DNA of 59,190 nt from Xenophilus sp. L33 (GTDB lineage Bacteria > Pseudomonadota > Gammaproteobacteria > Burkholderiales > Burkholderiaceae_C), in assembly GCF_009765735.1 (NCBI RefSeq), contig NZ_LMUW01000055.1, positions 1 through 59,190 on the forward strand. The letters are read 5' to 3'. Below are positions 18,408 through 27,059 of this stretch, piece by piece (position 1 is the first letter of the stretch; each line of letters starts with the position of its first letter). The notes under the pieces were generated by a model. The model had not been told where the DNA came from. It worked only from the letters and a program-made list of their open reading frames with translations, and did no database searches. Both the position numbers and the translations under genes were made by a program.

Positions 18408-19157
18408 CTACCAGAAGAAGCTCACGCCCAACGCCGCCGCGGCGCCGCCGACAAATGCGCCGATGGCGACACAGGCCGGTGCACCGGGCCCGCACGCCAG
18501 CCCAGCCAACGCACCACCAGCAATTCCGCCGCCGATCCCGGCCGCTGTGGTCGCGCCTTCCTGTTGGATTGCCTCGACCTTGTCCTCGGCGGTGGCGACG
18601 TGGTAGGTCGAAATTGCCAGGCTCAGCAAGACGAGGCCGCGGCCTGCGCTGGACAGCCGGTGCATATTCAGCGTGACCCGCGGGTTGGACTGGCCAGCGG
18701 CACGGACGACATCGGCATAGACCGCGTTTTTCTCTGCAACGCCGAGGCTGTCGAAAGTCGCATGGTTGCCGTGGATCTGCATCGTCTTGCGCGCGATCAA
18801 TTCGTTGAGCGACTTTCCCCGCATCTTCAGCGCCTCGGCCGCAGCGCGTCCAAAAGGACTGCTGCGCCCTCGCATGGCTTTCATGACGAGGTTTCGCACC
18901 TCGTTGGCCTGCTCGGCGGCCTGCGCCCAGGTGAGCCGGCCGGCCTTCACGTCGGCGGTGAGATCGGAGGCCATCCGGCCAATCTTTCGAGCGTAGGCGC
19001 GCCGTACGTTCGCATCCAGCGACAGCTGCGTGCCGAGACTGGCTGCCTGCGCCTGGAGTTGGTCGATCGCGAAGTCGAAGACTGCCTTGCCGTCCTGGTC
19101 GGGACGCCGACTGGATTGGCGCAGGGAGACCGCGGGAAACGGGTAGGGGTCGGACAT
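18408..19157 (-). CDS. Glycine-zipper protein, candidate pore-forming effector
   Basis: The protein is about 249 residues long and has no signal peptide. The N-terminal two thirds are helical and charged, with heptad-like segments. The C-terminus has a hydrophobic helix (GLVLLSLAISTYHVAT), a charged linker, then a long glycine-rich hydrophobic stretch (GIGGGIAGGALAGLACG and AIGAFVGGAAAALGVSFFW). This resembles membrane-inserting C-termini of interbacterial toxins, but I cannot name a family. An alternative ATG at 19238 adds 27 residues; neither start has a clear ribosome-binding site. The gene is AT-richer than its neighbours, a sign of transfer. Confidence 0.7.
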   Translation of the reverse strand: MSDPYPFPAVSLRQSSRRPDQDGKAVFDFAIDQLQAQAASLGTQLSLDANVRRAYARKIGRMASDLTADVKAGRLTWAQAAEQANEVRNLVMKAMRGRSSPFGRAAAEALKMRGKSLNELIARKTMQIHGNHATFDSLGVAEKNAVYADVVRAAGQSNPRVTLNMHRLSSAGRGLVLLSLAISTYHVATAEDKVEAIQQEGATTAAGIGGGIAGGALAGLACGPGAPACVAIGAFVGGAAAALGVSFFW

Positions 19158-19301
19158 GTCGTGAATCAAATCGTTGGCTGAAGAAGCCCGCGGTTCCTCT
19201 GGTGCGGGCTCGAGATCATGGCCCCCGCTGACCTGCATTCCGCCTGTGTTGCAGGCAGAAATTTCCGTTGTGGCTCTCCTCTTGCCACCGCTTTTTGGGG
19301 A

Positions 19302-20159
19302 TCAGGCGCTGTACAAGTACACCGGATCCCCAACCCGGATATCCCCGCCGACCGCGGTCTCGCCATAGACACCGAGGTTCTGGTCCGCATGCCTGACCAC
19401 CGTGCGCAGGATCGTCTTGTCCATCGGCAGTTCGCCCTGCGCGCGTGCGATGGCGCCGCAGCGCGGCGTGGTGTCGACGCAGGCCAGCGCGGCGTCGCCG
19501 ATCACGATCTGCTGGCCGATCCAGGCCTGCTCGACCAGGCCTTCGGCACGACCGGTGTCGACCACCAGGTTCGGGCGGAAGCGCCGGGCCTCCCAGTCGG
19601 CGCACGGGTGGATCGTCTTCATCCAGGTCAGGCTGGCGGTCGTCAGCAGGTGAAGCTGCGTGACCAGGAAGAAGCTGCCCGGCACCACCACGAATTCGGC
19701 GGCGGCGCTCGGGAAGTTGTCGAGGATCGGCGGCAGCGGCTCGCCGGCCTCGCGCGCGAAGGTGGCGCGCAGCTCGGTCATCCAGGTGTGATCGTCGGTC
19801 TTGTGGCGGCGGTAGAAGTCCGTGTCGGTGATCGGCCGCAGCGCCTCGATCGTCGAGGCATGGCCGATCAACGCCGACACGCGCGCGGCCGCCTCCTCGT
19901 TCGCGCCGTTCATCACGCTGCCGTCGGGGAACACGACCTCGACCGGGTCCGGCGCGCCGGCACCGATCCGCGCGGAGCACAAGAGCAGTTCGGGCCGGAA
20001 CTTGCAACTCTGGATCTCGCCCCGCGCGGTGTCGCGCACCGCGCGGATGCGGTCGCCCTCGAGGCCGCGCGCACCGAGTCGGCCGCCCTGCAGGCGCTCG
20101 CCGGCCATGCCCTTGACGGGATAGCGCCAGATCTCCTGCACCTCGCCGACTTTCCTCAT
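19302..20159 (-). CDS. MOSC domain-containing protein
   Basis: The 285-residue protein has an N-terminal MOSC beta-barrel (EIWRYPVKGMAGERL) followed by the MOSC domain. Cys-containing DTTPRCGAIAR provides the conserved sulfur-carrying cysteine expected in the molybdenum-cofactor-binding site. Family members include mARC-like reductases and YcbX, which reduce N-hydroxylated compounds. The start at 20159 (MRKVGEVQEIW) is preferred over one 6 codons upstream. It stands alone; the following candidate effector gene begins about 60-140 bases downstream. Confidence 0.9.
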   Translation of the reverse strand: MRKVGEVQEIWRYPVKGMAGERLQGGRLGARGLEGDRIRAVRDTARGEIQSCKFRPELLLCSARIGAGAPDPVEVVFPDGSVMNGANEEAAARVSALIGHASTIEALRPITDTDFYRRHKTDDHTWMTELRATFAREAGEPLPPILDNFPSAAAEFVVVPGSFFLVTQLHLLTTASLTWMKTIHPCADWEARRFRPNLVVDTGRAEGLVEQAWIGQQIVIGDAALACVDTTPRCGAIARAQGELPMDKTILRTVVRHADQNLGVYGETAVGGDIRVGDPVYLYSA

Positions 20160-20250
20160 GAGCTTGTCTCCTTGCAACGCAAGGAGATTTCAAGTCACGC
20201 GCCAGGCCGTGGCGATAAGTCAAATGACGAAGGGCCGCTGCCGATCGAAC

Positions 20251-20817
20251 CTACTTCCCCACCGCCCCCACCACATCGAACTCGAAGCGCAACGGCGCCG
20301 CGTCCTCGATCCACACCTGGATCACGTGATGCCCGACCGGGTCGCCGGGGGCGACGCTCCAGGCGCGGTAGACTACGCCGTCGTAGACCTTGAGCGTCAG
20401 GTCGACCGAGATCGAGCTGCTGTCGCTGGAGCGGCCGGTGCGTTCGTTCGGGCCGATGCCCCATGTGCTCGGCGTCGCGGGCATGGTGAAGCGTTCGAGC
20501 ACCCGCACCCGGCCGCTCTTCCTGTTCAGGTGAAGCAGCCAGCCATAGGCCTGGTCGTTCACCAGCGGCACCGTGTGGCCGGGCTTGAAGTCGAGCACCT
20601 CGTCCCGGGCCGACAGCTTGAAGAGGCCGAACTCGGCCTGCAGCGCGCAGGGGGCGCCGTCCTTCGGCGCCACTGCGCAGGCCTGCAGGGCGGCGGCGTT
20701 GGGGGCGTCGGCCCTGGCCGGCGAAGTGGTCGCTGGCGAGGCCGGCGCGCAGGAGGCCGAAGCGGCGATGCCGGCGGCGGCGCTGAAGGCGAGGGTGCTT
20801 CGAAGGAAGGATTTCAT
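20251..20817 (-). CDS. Exported protein or lipoprotein of unknown function
   Basis: This is a 188-residue protein with an N-terminal signal segment (MKSFLRSTLAFSAAAGIAAS) ending at SASC, which could be a weak lipobox. The mature part contains a beta-rich domain with YGWLLHLNRKSGRVRVLERF and ends in an FEFDVVGAVG strand. Function is not recognised. A GAAGGAAG purine run precedes the ATG after 6 bases on the coding strand only in part, so the start is chosen mainly by the signal peptide. It is flanked by the MOSC and DUF3140 genes on the same strand. Confidence 0.75.
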   Translation of the reverse strand: MKSFLRSTLAFSAAAGIAASASCAPASPATTSPARADAPNAAALQACAVAPKDGAPCALQAEFGLFKLSARDEVLDFKPGHTVPLVNDQAYGWLLHLNRKSGRVRVLERFTMPATPSTWGIGPNERTGRSSDSSSISVDLTLKVYDGVVYRAWSVAPGDPVGHHVIQVWIEDAAPLRFEFDVVGAVGK

Positions 20818-20913
20818 GGCGGTCGGATCGGAAGTCCGACCGACTCTAGCCACTGCGACCCTCGACGAGGGAGCACTCCCACACGAAGACCGCCGGAGCG
20901 TGAACGAAGTCCG

Positions 20914-21270
20914 CTAGCGGTGCAGCGGATCGTGGCCCCAGTTCATCAGCGAGTAGCGCCAGTGCGTCTCGCGCACGTCGCCTTCGGGCCGCTGCGCCAG
21001 GTGTCGGTGCACGTAGCCGGTGACCTTGCGCATGTGCGCGAGGTCGCCGTCGGTGAGCGCGCCGCGTTCCTTGCCCAGGAGCCGGACGATGCGCCGGCCA
21101 GACCGGTGCCCGACCGACTCGCCGTCGGAGCCGCCCTTGAAGCCGACCGCGCGCGATTCGTCGCGCGCCAGCCAGTGCGTCAGCTGCGTGGCCGACATGT
21201 TCACGGCCGCATGGAAGTCCTTCAGGATGGCGGTCGGGTCGTCGTGGCTCGTCTTGCTCGCGCTCGTCAT
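20914..21270 (-). CDS. DUF3140 domain-containing protein
   Basis: This 118-residue protein matches the DUF3140 pattern remembered from other proteobacteria and actinobacteria: NMSATQLTHWLARDES, GESVGHRSGRRIVRLLGK and HMRKVTGYVHRHLAQRP. The family is small, cytoplasmic and of unknown role; its basic helical character has prompted suggestions of DNA binding. It is preceded by about 76 bases of non-coding sequence downstream of the Bug gene and appears to be a single-gene unit. Confidence 0.85.
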   Translation of the reverse strand: MTSASKTSHDDPTAILKDFHAAVNMSATQLTHWLARDESRAVGFKGGSDGESVGHRSGRRIVRLLGKERGALTDGDLAHMRKVTGYVHRHLAQRPEGDVRETHWRYSLMNWGHDPLHR

Positions 21271-21346
21271 GCTTGCAAGCTACCGAGACCCCGGCGCCGC
21301 CGTGTAGGCCGAAGGCGCGTCGCTCGGGCCGACGGCGCCCGCAGGC

Positions 21347-22327
21347 TCACTCCACCTTGACCCCGGTCGCCGCCACCACGGACTGCCACTTGGTCACCTC
21401 GCGCCGGATCTGCGCGGCGAACTCGTCGGGCGTGTTCACGATCGGCTGCGCGCCCAGGTCGAGCATCTGCTTCTTCAGCTCGGGCTTCAGCACCGCCGCC
21501 GCGAGTGCCTGCTGGATCGTGTCGAGCACCGCCTTGGGCGTGCCGGCCGGCGCCAGCAAGCCGAACCAGCCCGACACCTCATAGCCCGGCACGCCGCTCT
21601 CGGCGACGGTCGGGATGTCCGGTGCCGCCGGCCAGCGCTCGGGCGTGGTCACCGCGATCGCGCGCACCTTGCCGGCGCGCACGAAGCCGATGGTCGACGG
21701 CAGGTTGTCGAAGCCGATCTGGATCTGCCCGCCGACCAGGTCGGTCAGCATCGGCGCCGCGCCCTTGTACGGCACGTGCGTGATGTCGATGTGGGTCATC
21801 ATCTTCAGCAACTCGGCGCTCATGTGCGGCGAGCCGCCGAGGCTGGTCGAGCCGAAGTTGAGCTTGCCGGGCTCGCTCTTCGCCAGCGCGATCAGCTCCT
21901 GCAGGTTCTTCGCCGGCACGCTCGGGTTGACCACGATGATGTTGGGCGTGCTGGCGACGTTGGTCACCGGCGCGAAGTCCTTCACCGCGTCGTAGGGCAG
22001 GTTCTTGTAGATGGCCGAGTTGATGCCGTGCGAACTGGCGGTCGCCATCACCAGCGTGTAGCCGTCGGGCGCCGCGCGGGCCACCTCGGCCGAGCCGATC
22101 GCGCCGCTGGCGCCGGCGCGGTTCTCGACCACGAAGGGCTGCTTCAGGCGCTCGGTCAGTTCCTTGGCGGCCAGCCGCGCCAGGATGTCGGTGGTGCCGC
22201 CGGGCGGGTACGGCACGATCAGCCGCACCTGCTTGGTCGGATAGGCCTGGGCCGCGGCGCCCGCGGCGAAGGTCAGCGCGGTCAGCGAGGCCAGCGGCAG
22301 CGCGAGCCAGCGTGCGAGGCCTTTCAT
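21347..22327 (-). CDS. Bug-family tripartite tricarboxylate solute-binding protein
   Basis: This is a 326-residue periplasmic binding protein of the Bug/TctC family. A classical signal peptide occupies residues 1-27 (cleavage after AAAQA). Motifs include VRLIVPYPPGGTTD, VENRAGASGAIGS and HVPYKGAAPML. Its ATG overlaps the stop of the AtuA-like small gene by 4 bases. No TctAB permease genes are present. In this operon it may bind the carboxylic acid handled by the AtuA-type proteins. Confidence 0.92.
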   Translation of the reverse strand: MKGLARWLALPLASLTALTFAAGAAAQAYPTKQVRLIVPYPPGGTTDILARLAAKELTERLKQPFVVENRAGASGAIGSAEVARAAPDGYTLVMATASSHGINSAIYKNLPYDAVKDFAPVTNVASTPNIIVVNPSVPAKNLQELIALAKSEPGKLNFGSTSLGGSPHMSAELLKMMTHIDITHVPYKGAAPMLTDLVGGQIQIGFDNLPSTIGFVRAGKVRAIAVTTPERWPAAPDIPTVAESGVPGYEVSGWFGLLAPAGTPKAVLDTIQQALAAAVLKPELKKQMLDLGAQPIVNTPDEFAAQIRREVTKWQSVVAATGVKVE

Positions 22328-22689
22328 GCCGCGGCCTCCAGCAGGTGCTGTCCGCGCAGCTTGCCGCGCAGCGAATCGGGCACCTCGATCTCGAAGCCGA
22401 GCACCGCGGCCGACAGCGCCTTGCCGTAGTTGTCCAGGCAGAGGCTGCGCGAGACGCCGCCGCCCAGCGCGCCGTGGCAGACGAAGTTCATCGCCTCGAT
22501 GTTGTCGACCTCGTAGCGCAGCACCTCGCCCTGGATCGCGCCGCGATAGAAGGCCTTGAAGCGCTCGGCGGTCAGTTGCGCCTTGAGCAGCGGATAGAAA
22601 TCCGGCTCGTAGGCGAAGACCGAGATGTTGGAGGTGTTGCCCTTGTCGCCCGAACGCGCATGGGCCACGTGTTGCAGCTTGACTTTCAT
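22324..22689 (-). CDS. AtuA-like C-terminal domain protein
   Basis: The 121-residue protein corresponds to the small domain that follows DUF1446/AtuA in acyclic terpene utilisation proteins; the AHARSGDKGNTSNISV motif near the N-terminus is diagnostic. In some organisms it is fused to the large domain, while here it is a separate gene beginning 9 bases after it. It lies upstream of and overlaps the Bug gene. The biochemical role of the family is not established beyond requirement in terpenoid acid degradation. Confidence 0.88.
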   Translation of the reverse strand: MKVKLQHVAHARSGDKGNTSNISVFAYEPDFYPLLKAQLTAERFKAFYRGAIQGEVLRYEVDNIEAMNFVCHGALGGGVSRSLCLDNYGKALSAAVLGFEIEVPDSLRGKLRGQHLLEAAA

Positions 22690-22698
22690 CGCTTCGCC

Positions 22699-24054
22699 TC
22701 AGCTTTCGAAGTAGGAGACGTCGGCCGGCACCGCCTCGCGCGGCACCAGCGCCGACCACACGCCGATGACCTCGCGCCAGCGTTCCTGGTGCGGCACCCG
22801 CTTGCCGGTGTGGGCGATGCCCGAGACCGCCATGCCGTCGACCTCGCGGCCGACCTTGACGGCTTCCTCGCGCGTCTTCGTGCGCGCGGCCACGCGCACC
22901 GCGATCTCGTAGGGCTCGGGCGCGTCGGCGGGCGTGGCGTCGCCGTGGATCGCGTTGAGGCCGAGGAAGTCGATGCGCACGTCCTCGGCCTGCAGCTTGA
23001 CGATCTTGAAGCGCTCCTCGAGCACCTTCTTCGCGAGCTGAGCGCGGCGCAGCGCACCGGGGCCGGCGTAGAAGAACATGTCCTCGCCGATGAAGCCCTC
23101 GGTGCAGCCGATCGACACCTTCAACGTCGGCGTGCGCGGCTTGCCGGTGAGGCCGGTGACGCGCACCCGGTCGGGGCCGAGCTGCTCCAGCCGCGCCTGG
23201 GTGAAGTCGACCACCACGTCCGGCGTCAGGTAGTTGGCCGGGTCGTGCACCTCGTAGAGCATCTGCTCCTTGACCGTCTGCAGCATCACCGCGCCGCCGC
23301 TGCCGGCCACCTTGGTGATGACCACGTCGCCGTCGGCCTCGACCTCGGCGATCGGAAAGGCGAAGTTCCAGGGCTCGGGCACTTCCTTGAAGCCGGGATC
23401 GGAGAAGTAGCCACCGGTGACCTGCGCGCCGCACTCCAGCAGGTGGCCGATGGCGTTGCCGGCGCCGACGCGCCGGTGGTCCATCGGGTCCCAGCCGAAC
23501 TCGAACATCATCGGCGCCATGAAGATCGACGGATCGGCCACCCGGCCGGTGACCACGATCTGCGCACCCTCGCGCAGCGCGGCGACGATCGGCTCGGCGC
23601 CCATGTAGGCCTCGGCGGAGATCAGGGTCGGCGCCAGCGAGCGCACCGGCTGGCCGTTCTCCAGGATGGTGTCGGCCAGTTCGAGCACGCGCTCGGTGAT
23701 GAGGCTGCCGCCGACCGCCGCAACCTTGACGCCGTGGTGGCCCATCTCGCGCAGCAGTTCGACGATCCGCTTCGCGGCGCCGACCGGGTTGATCCAGCCC
23801 TGGTTGGAGACGATGCGCGTGCCGTTGCGCATGCAGGCCGGCAGCACCGCGCGCATGCGGTCGTCGAGGTAGGTGTCGTAGCCCGGGAAGTTCGGGTCGC
23901 GCCGGGCGCGGACCTGGGCGGCCGAGACGGTGGCCTCGGCCATGGTCTCGAAACAGAGGTAGTCGAGCGCACCGCGCTCGGCGTTGAGGGCGGCCGGTTC
24001 GATCCGGTCGCCCCACCAGGCGGCGCCGGAACCGACGCGCAAAGTCTTCTTCAT
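22699..24054 (-). CDS. AtuA/DUF1446 acyclic terpene utilisation family protein
   Basis: This 451-residue protein is of the DUF1446 (AtuA) family. Features include the N-terminal LRVGSGAAWWGDRIEPA, VAAVGGSLITERVLEL and the C-terminal AVSGIAHTGKRVPHQER. AtuA is needed for citronellol/geraniol catabolism in Pseudomonas, but many homologues lie with Bug proteins and probably act on other branched carboxylic acids. The start at 24054 gives family-like length. It is the first gene of a three-gene operon divergent from a LysR regulator. No geranyl-CoA carboxylase genes are present in the window. Confidence 0.88.
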   Translation of the reverse strand: MKKTLRVGSGAAWWGDRIEPAALNAERGALDYLCFETMAEATVSAAQVRARRDPNFPGYDTYLDDRMRAVLPACMRNGTRIVSNQGWINPVGAAKRIVELLREMGHHGVKVAAVGGSLITERVLELADTILENGQPVRSLAPTLISAEAYMGAEPIVAALREGAQIVVTGRVADPSIFMAPMMFEFGWDPMDHRRVGAGNAIGHLLECGAQVTGGYFSDPGFKEVPEPWNFAFPIAEVEADGDVVITKVAGSGGAVMLQTVKEQMLYEVHDPANYLTPDVVVDFTQARLEQLGPDRVRVTGLTGKPRTPTLKVSIGCTEGFIGEDMFFYAGPGALRRAQLAKKVLEERFKIVKLQAEDVRIDFLGLNAIHGDATPADAPEPYEIAVRVAARTKTREEAVKVGREVDGMAVSGIAHTGKRVPHQERWREVIGVWSALVPREAVPADVSYFES

Positions 24055-24131
24055 CGTGTTGTCTCCGTGGGGTCCGCAACGATTCTGGCGAGCGCCCCGG
24101 CGCGTCACAATCACCCGGCGCGCACAGCGCC

Positions 24132-24148
24132 TGTGAACCGGATTCACA
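24132..24148. promoter_or_regulatory. Inverted repeat, candidate LysR binding site
   Basis: TGTGAA and TTCACA form a perfect 6-bp inverted repeat separated by 5 bases, with outer dimensions of a T-N11-A LysR box. It lies 18 bases before the LysR start codon and about 78 bases before the start of the divergent AtuA operon, where a LysR-type regulator typically binds to control both. Confidence 0.5.
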
Positions 24149-24165
24149 ACCTGGAAGGGTTTCGG

Positions 24166-25095
24166 ATGGACAAGTTCGGCGAGATGAGCGTCTTCCTGCG
24201 GGTGGTGCAGGAGGGCAGCTTCTCGGCCGCCGGCCGCGGCCTGATGCTGTCGCCATCGGCGGTCAGCAAGCTGATCGCGCGGCTGGAAGCGCGGCTCGAG
24301 GTGCGCCTCTTCGAGCGCATCGCCGGCGCGATCCGGCTGACCCAGGAAGGCGACCGCTTCCGCGTCGCCAGCCAGCGCGTGGTCGAGGCGATGGAGGAGG
24401 CCGAGCGCGTCGCCGGCAGCTCCGACGGCGAGGTCTCGGGCACGCTGAACATCCACGCGCCGCTTACTACCGCCAAGTACCTGCTGGCGCCGATGCTGCC
24501 GGCGCTGCTGGAGCGGCATCCGAAGCTGCGGCTGAAGTTCATTGTCGGCACCGAGCGCGGCGACTTCGTGAAGGAAGGCATCGACGTCGCGATCCACAGC
24601 GGCCGGCCGACCGAGATGTCGCTGGTCGGCCGGCCCCTGATGCCGCGGCCCTGGGTCATCGCGGCGGCGCCTTCGTACCTCGCGAAGTCCGGCACGCCCA
24701 AGGTGCCGGACGACCTGCTGCAGCACCGCTGCCTGAACTTCACGATCCGCACGCAGTGGAATTCGTGGACCTTCCGCGAGGACGGCGCGCTCAAGACCAT
24801 CGACATCCCGAACCACGTCGGCGCCAACCAGGGCGAGTTGCTGCGCACCCTGGCGCTGGTCGGCCTGGGCATCGTGCGGCTGGCGGAGTTCAACATCGCG
24901 GACGACCTGAAGGCCGGTACGCTGGTGCAGCTGCTGGAGGACTTCCGCGAGAAGGCCAGCGACATGCTCTACGTGCTGTACCCGCGCGGCAAGGTGCTGG
25001 CGCCGCGGGTCAAGGCCTTCCTGCGCTTCCTGGACGAGCACTTCGCGAGTCAGCTGGGGGAAGGCGCTGCAGGCCGCCGCCGGCGCGCTCCCTGA
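24166..25095 (+). CDS. LysR family transcriptional regulator
   Basis: This is a 309-residue LysR-type regulator. The N-terminal helix-turn-helix (FLRVVQEGSFSAAGRGL, SPSAVSKLIARLEARL) occupies about residues 8-60, and an effector-binding domain follows. A GGAAGG ribosome-binding site precedes the ATG by about 8 bases. It diverges from the AtuA operon and most likely activates it in response to its substrate. The C-terminal tail is rich in arginine and glycine. Confidence 0.92.
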   Translation: MDKFGEMSVFLRVVQEGSFSAAGRGLMLSPSAVSKLIARLEARLEVRLFERIAGAIRLTQEGDRFRVASQRVVEAMEEAERVAGSSDGEVSGTLNIHAPLTTAKYLLAPMLPALLERHPKLRLKFIVGTERGDFVKEGIDVAIHSGRPTEMSLVGRPLMPRPWVIAAAPSYLAKSGTPKVPDDLLQHRCLNFTIRTQWNSWTFREDGALKTIDIPNHVGANQGELLRTLALVGLGIVRLAEFNIADDLKAGTLVQLLEDFREKASDMLYVLYPRGKVLAPRVKAFLRFLDEHFASQLGEGAAGRRRRAP

Positions 25096-25114
25096 ACCAC
25101 CGACAATCCCGCGC

Positions 25115-26137
25115 ATGCGCATCCACGAACTGAAGACCCGCTTGCGCGACGCCGGCGCGGGGCCGCTGCACGAGCACCGCGTGCTGCGGCTGTGGTCGCA
25201 TGCGCTGCCGCGCGACAGCGGCCGGCGCCGGCCCGAGACCTTCTTCCCCGCCTCGCTGATGGCGGCGCTGCCCGCGATCGAGGCCGAGCTGGCGGGGCTG
25301 GCGCGCATCCAGGCGGTGCATCCGGGCGCCGACGGTTCCGAGCGGCTCCTGGTCGCGCTCGCCGACGGCCAGACGGTCGAGAGCGTGCTGCTGCCGCGCG
25401 CCGGCCTGTGCGTGTCCTCGCAGGTCGGTTGCGCGGTCGGCTGCCGCTTCTGCATGACCGGCCGCGACGGCCTGCTGCGGCAGCTCGACAGCGCCGAGAT
25501 CGTGGCCCAGGTCGCGCTCGCGCGGGCGCGCCGGCCGGTGCGCAAGGTGGTCTTCATGGGCATGGGCGAGCCGGCGCACAACCTCGACAACGTGATGGAG
25601 GCGATCGACCTGCTCGGCGGCGCGGGCGACATCGGCCACAAGAACCTGGTGTTCTCGACCGTCGGCGATCCGCGCGCCTTCGAGCGGCTGCACCGGCAGC
25701 GCATCAAGCCGGCGCTGGCGCTGTCGCTGCACACCACCGACGCGGCCTTGCGCCGCCGCCTGCTGCCGCGCGCGCCCGACCTGGCGCCCGCGCAGCTGGT
25801 CGACGAGGGCGAGCGCTACGCCCGCGCGAGCGGCTACCCCGTTCAATACCAATGGACGCTGATGGAAGGCGTGAACGACGGCGAGGAGGAGCAGGAAGGC
25901 ATCGTCCGCCTGCTCGCCGGCCGCTACGGCGTGCTGAACCTGATCCCGTTCAACGCGGTGGACGGCGCCGACTTCCGGCGGCCCTCCTGGGAGCGCTGCA
26001 AGCAGTTGGCCCGCAGCCTGCACGAGCGCGGCGTGCTCACCAAGCTGCGCTACTCGGCCGGGCAGGACGTCGATGGCGGTTGCGGGCAGCTGCGGGCGCG
26101 GGCGGCCGAACGACCGGTCACGCTGCACCGCGCGTGA
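25115..26137 (+). CDS. Radical SAM RlmN-family RNA methyltransferase paralogue
   Basis: The 340-residue protein is related to RlmN/Cfr methyltransferases that methylate C2 or C8 of 23S rRNA A2503. The 4Fe-4S/SAM cysteines are Cys106, Cys110 and Cys113. Cys99 (CVSSQVGC) and Cys323 (DGGCGQLRA) correspond to the two catalytic cysteines of RlmN, so all key residues are kept. It is shorter than canonical RlmN at the N-terminus and has CMTG instead of the usual CSTA after the cluster, so I regard it as a paralogue, with the housekeeping rlmN probably elsewhere. It begins 19 bases after the LysR gene. Confidence 0.88.
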   Translation: MRIHELKTRLRDAGAGPLHEHRVLRLWSHALPRDSGRRRPETFFPASLMAALPAIEAELAGLARIQAVHPGADGSERLLVALADGQTVESVLLPRAGLCVSSQVGCAVGCRFCMTGRDGLLRQLDSAEIVAQVALARARRPVRKVVFMGMGEPAHNLDNVMEAIDLLGGAGDIGHKNLVFSTVGDPRAFERLHRQRIKPALALSLHTTDAALRRRLLPRAPDLAPAQLVDEGERYARASGYPVQYQWTLMEGVNDGEEEQEGIVRLLAGRYGVLNLIPFNAVDGADFRRPSWERCKQLARSLHERGVLTKLRYSAGQDVDGGCGQLRARAAERPVTLHRA

Positions 26138-26159
26138 GCCGCACGGCCGCCCGAAGGCC

Positions 26160-26984
26160 TCAGGCGCGGGACGTCTTGCCGCCCGCGCGGCGCCGCCGCA
26201 ATGCGAGGTTGGCGGTCGTCATCGCGGCGACGAGCGTGATCAGCCACGAGAAGTAGACCCACAAGAGGAAGATCGGCAGCGCCGCGAAGGCGCCGTAGAG
26301 GGCCTTGTACGTGGGCACGCGCGCCAGGTAGGCGGTGAAGCCGCGCTTGCCGGCCTCGAAGGCCAGGCTGGCCAGCAGGCCGCCGGCGACCGCGTCGCGC
26401 AGCCGCACCGGCGCGTTCGGCACCAGGTAGAACATGGCGCACAGGCCGATCGCGATCAGGAAGAAGGGGCCGAGGTCGAGCACGAAGGCGATCGGCCGCG
26501 GTAGCGCGCCGATCAGGCCCATCGAGCTGCCGACCACGAAGGAAGTGGCCCAGAGGCTGAGGCCGAGCAGCGGCTGCCCGACCGCCAGCGCCACCGCGTA
26601 GAGGCCGACCCGCTTGAGGAAGGGGCGGTTCTTCTTGACCTCCCACATCTGGTTGAGCGCGTTCTCCACGGTCAGCAGCATCGCCACCGCGGTGACCCCG
26701 AGGAACAGCGAGCCGATCCAGGTGAGGCCGCTGGCGTTGGCGGCGAACTGGTCGAGGTAGCGCAGCACGGTCCGCGCGATGTCGGCCGGCAGCAGCCGGC
26801 TCAGCAGCAGCTCCTGCAGCGCGTCCTTGAAGCGGTGGAAGGCCGGGAACCTGGTGAACAGCGCGAAGCCGGCCGCCAGCAGCGGCACGATCGACAGCAC
26901 CGTCGTGAAGGTCAGGCTGCCGGCGACCTGTGGCAGGCGCTCCTTGCGGGCGCGCTGGAAGGTCATGCGGGCGAGGGTGAACAT
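26160..26984 (-). CDS. YihY/BrkB family inner-membrane protein
   Basis: This is a 274-residue protein with about six membrane segments. The N-terminal LPQVAGSLTFTTVLSIVPLL and central NALNQMWEV regions are typical of the YihY/virulence factor BrkB family, once misassigned as RNase BN. Its molecular function is unknown. A basic tail (RRRRAGGK) ends the protein. The start at 26984 fits family N-termini; the frame extends into the divergent flavin reductase gene. It converges with the RlmN-like gene. Confidence 0.9.
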   Translation of the reverse strand: MFTLARMTFQRARKERLPQVAGSLTFTTVLSIVPLLAAGFALFTRFPAFHRFKDALQELLLSRLLPADIARTVLRYLDQFAANASGLTWIGSLFLGVTAVAMLLTVENALNQMWEVKKNRPFLKRVGLYAVALAVGQPLLGLSLWATSFVVGSSMGLIGALPRPIAFVLDLGPFFLIAIGLCAMFYLVPNAPVRLRDAVAGGLLASLAFEAGKRGFTAYLARVPTYKALYGAFAALPIFLLWVYFSWLITLVAAMTTANLALRRRRAGGKTSRA

Positions 26985-27059
26985 GGACCGCCGATTGTGA
27001 AGGCTGAGGCGTGGCCTCACTTCGGGCCTGTAAGCTCCGCGCAACGCTTCGGACCCCTC

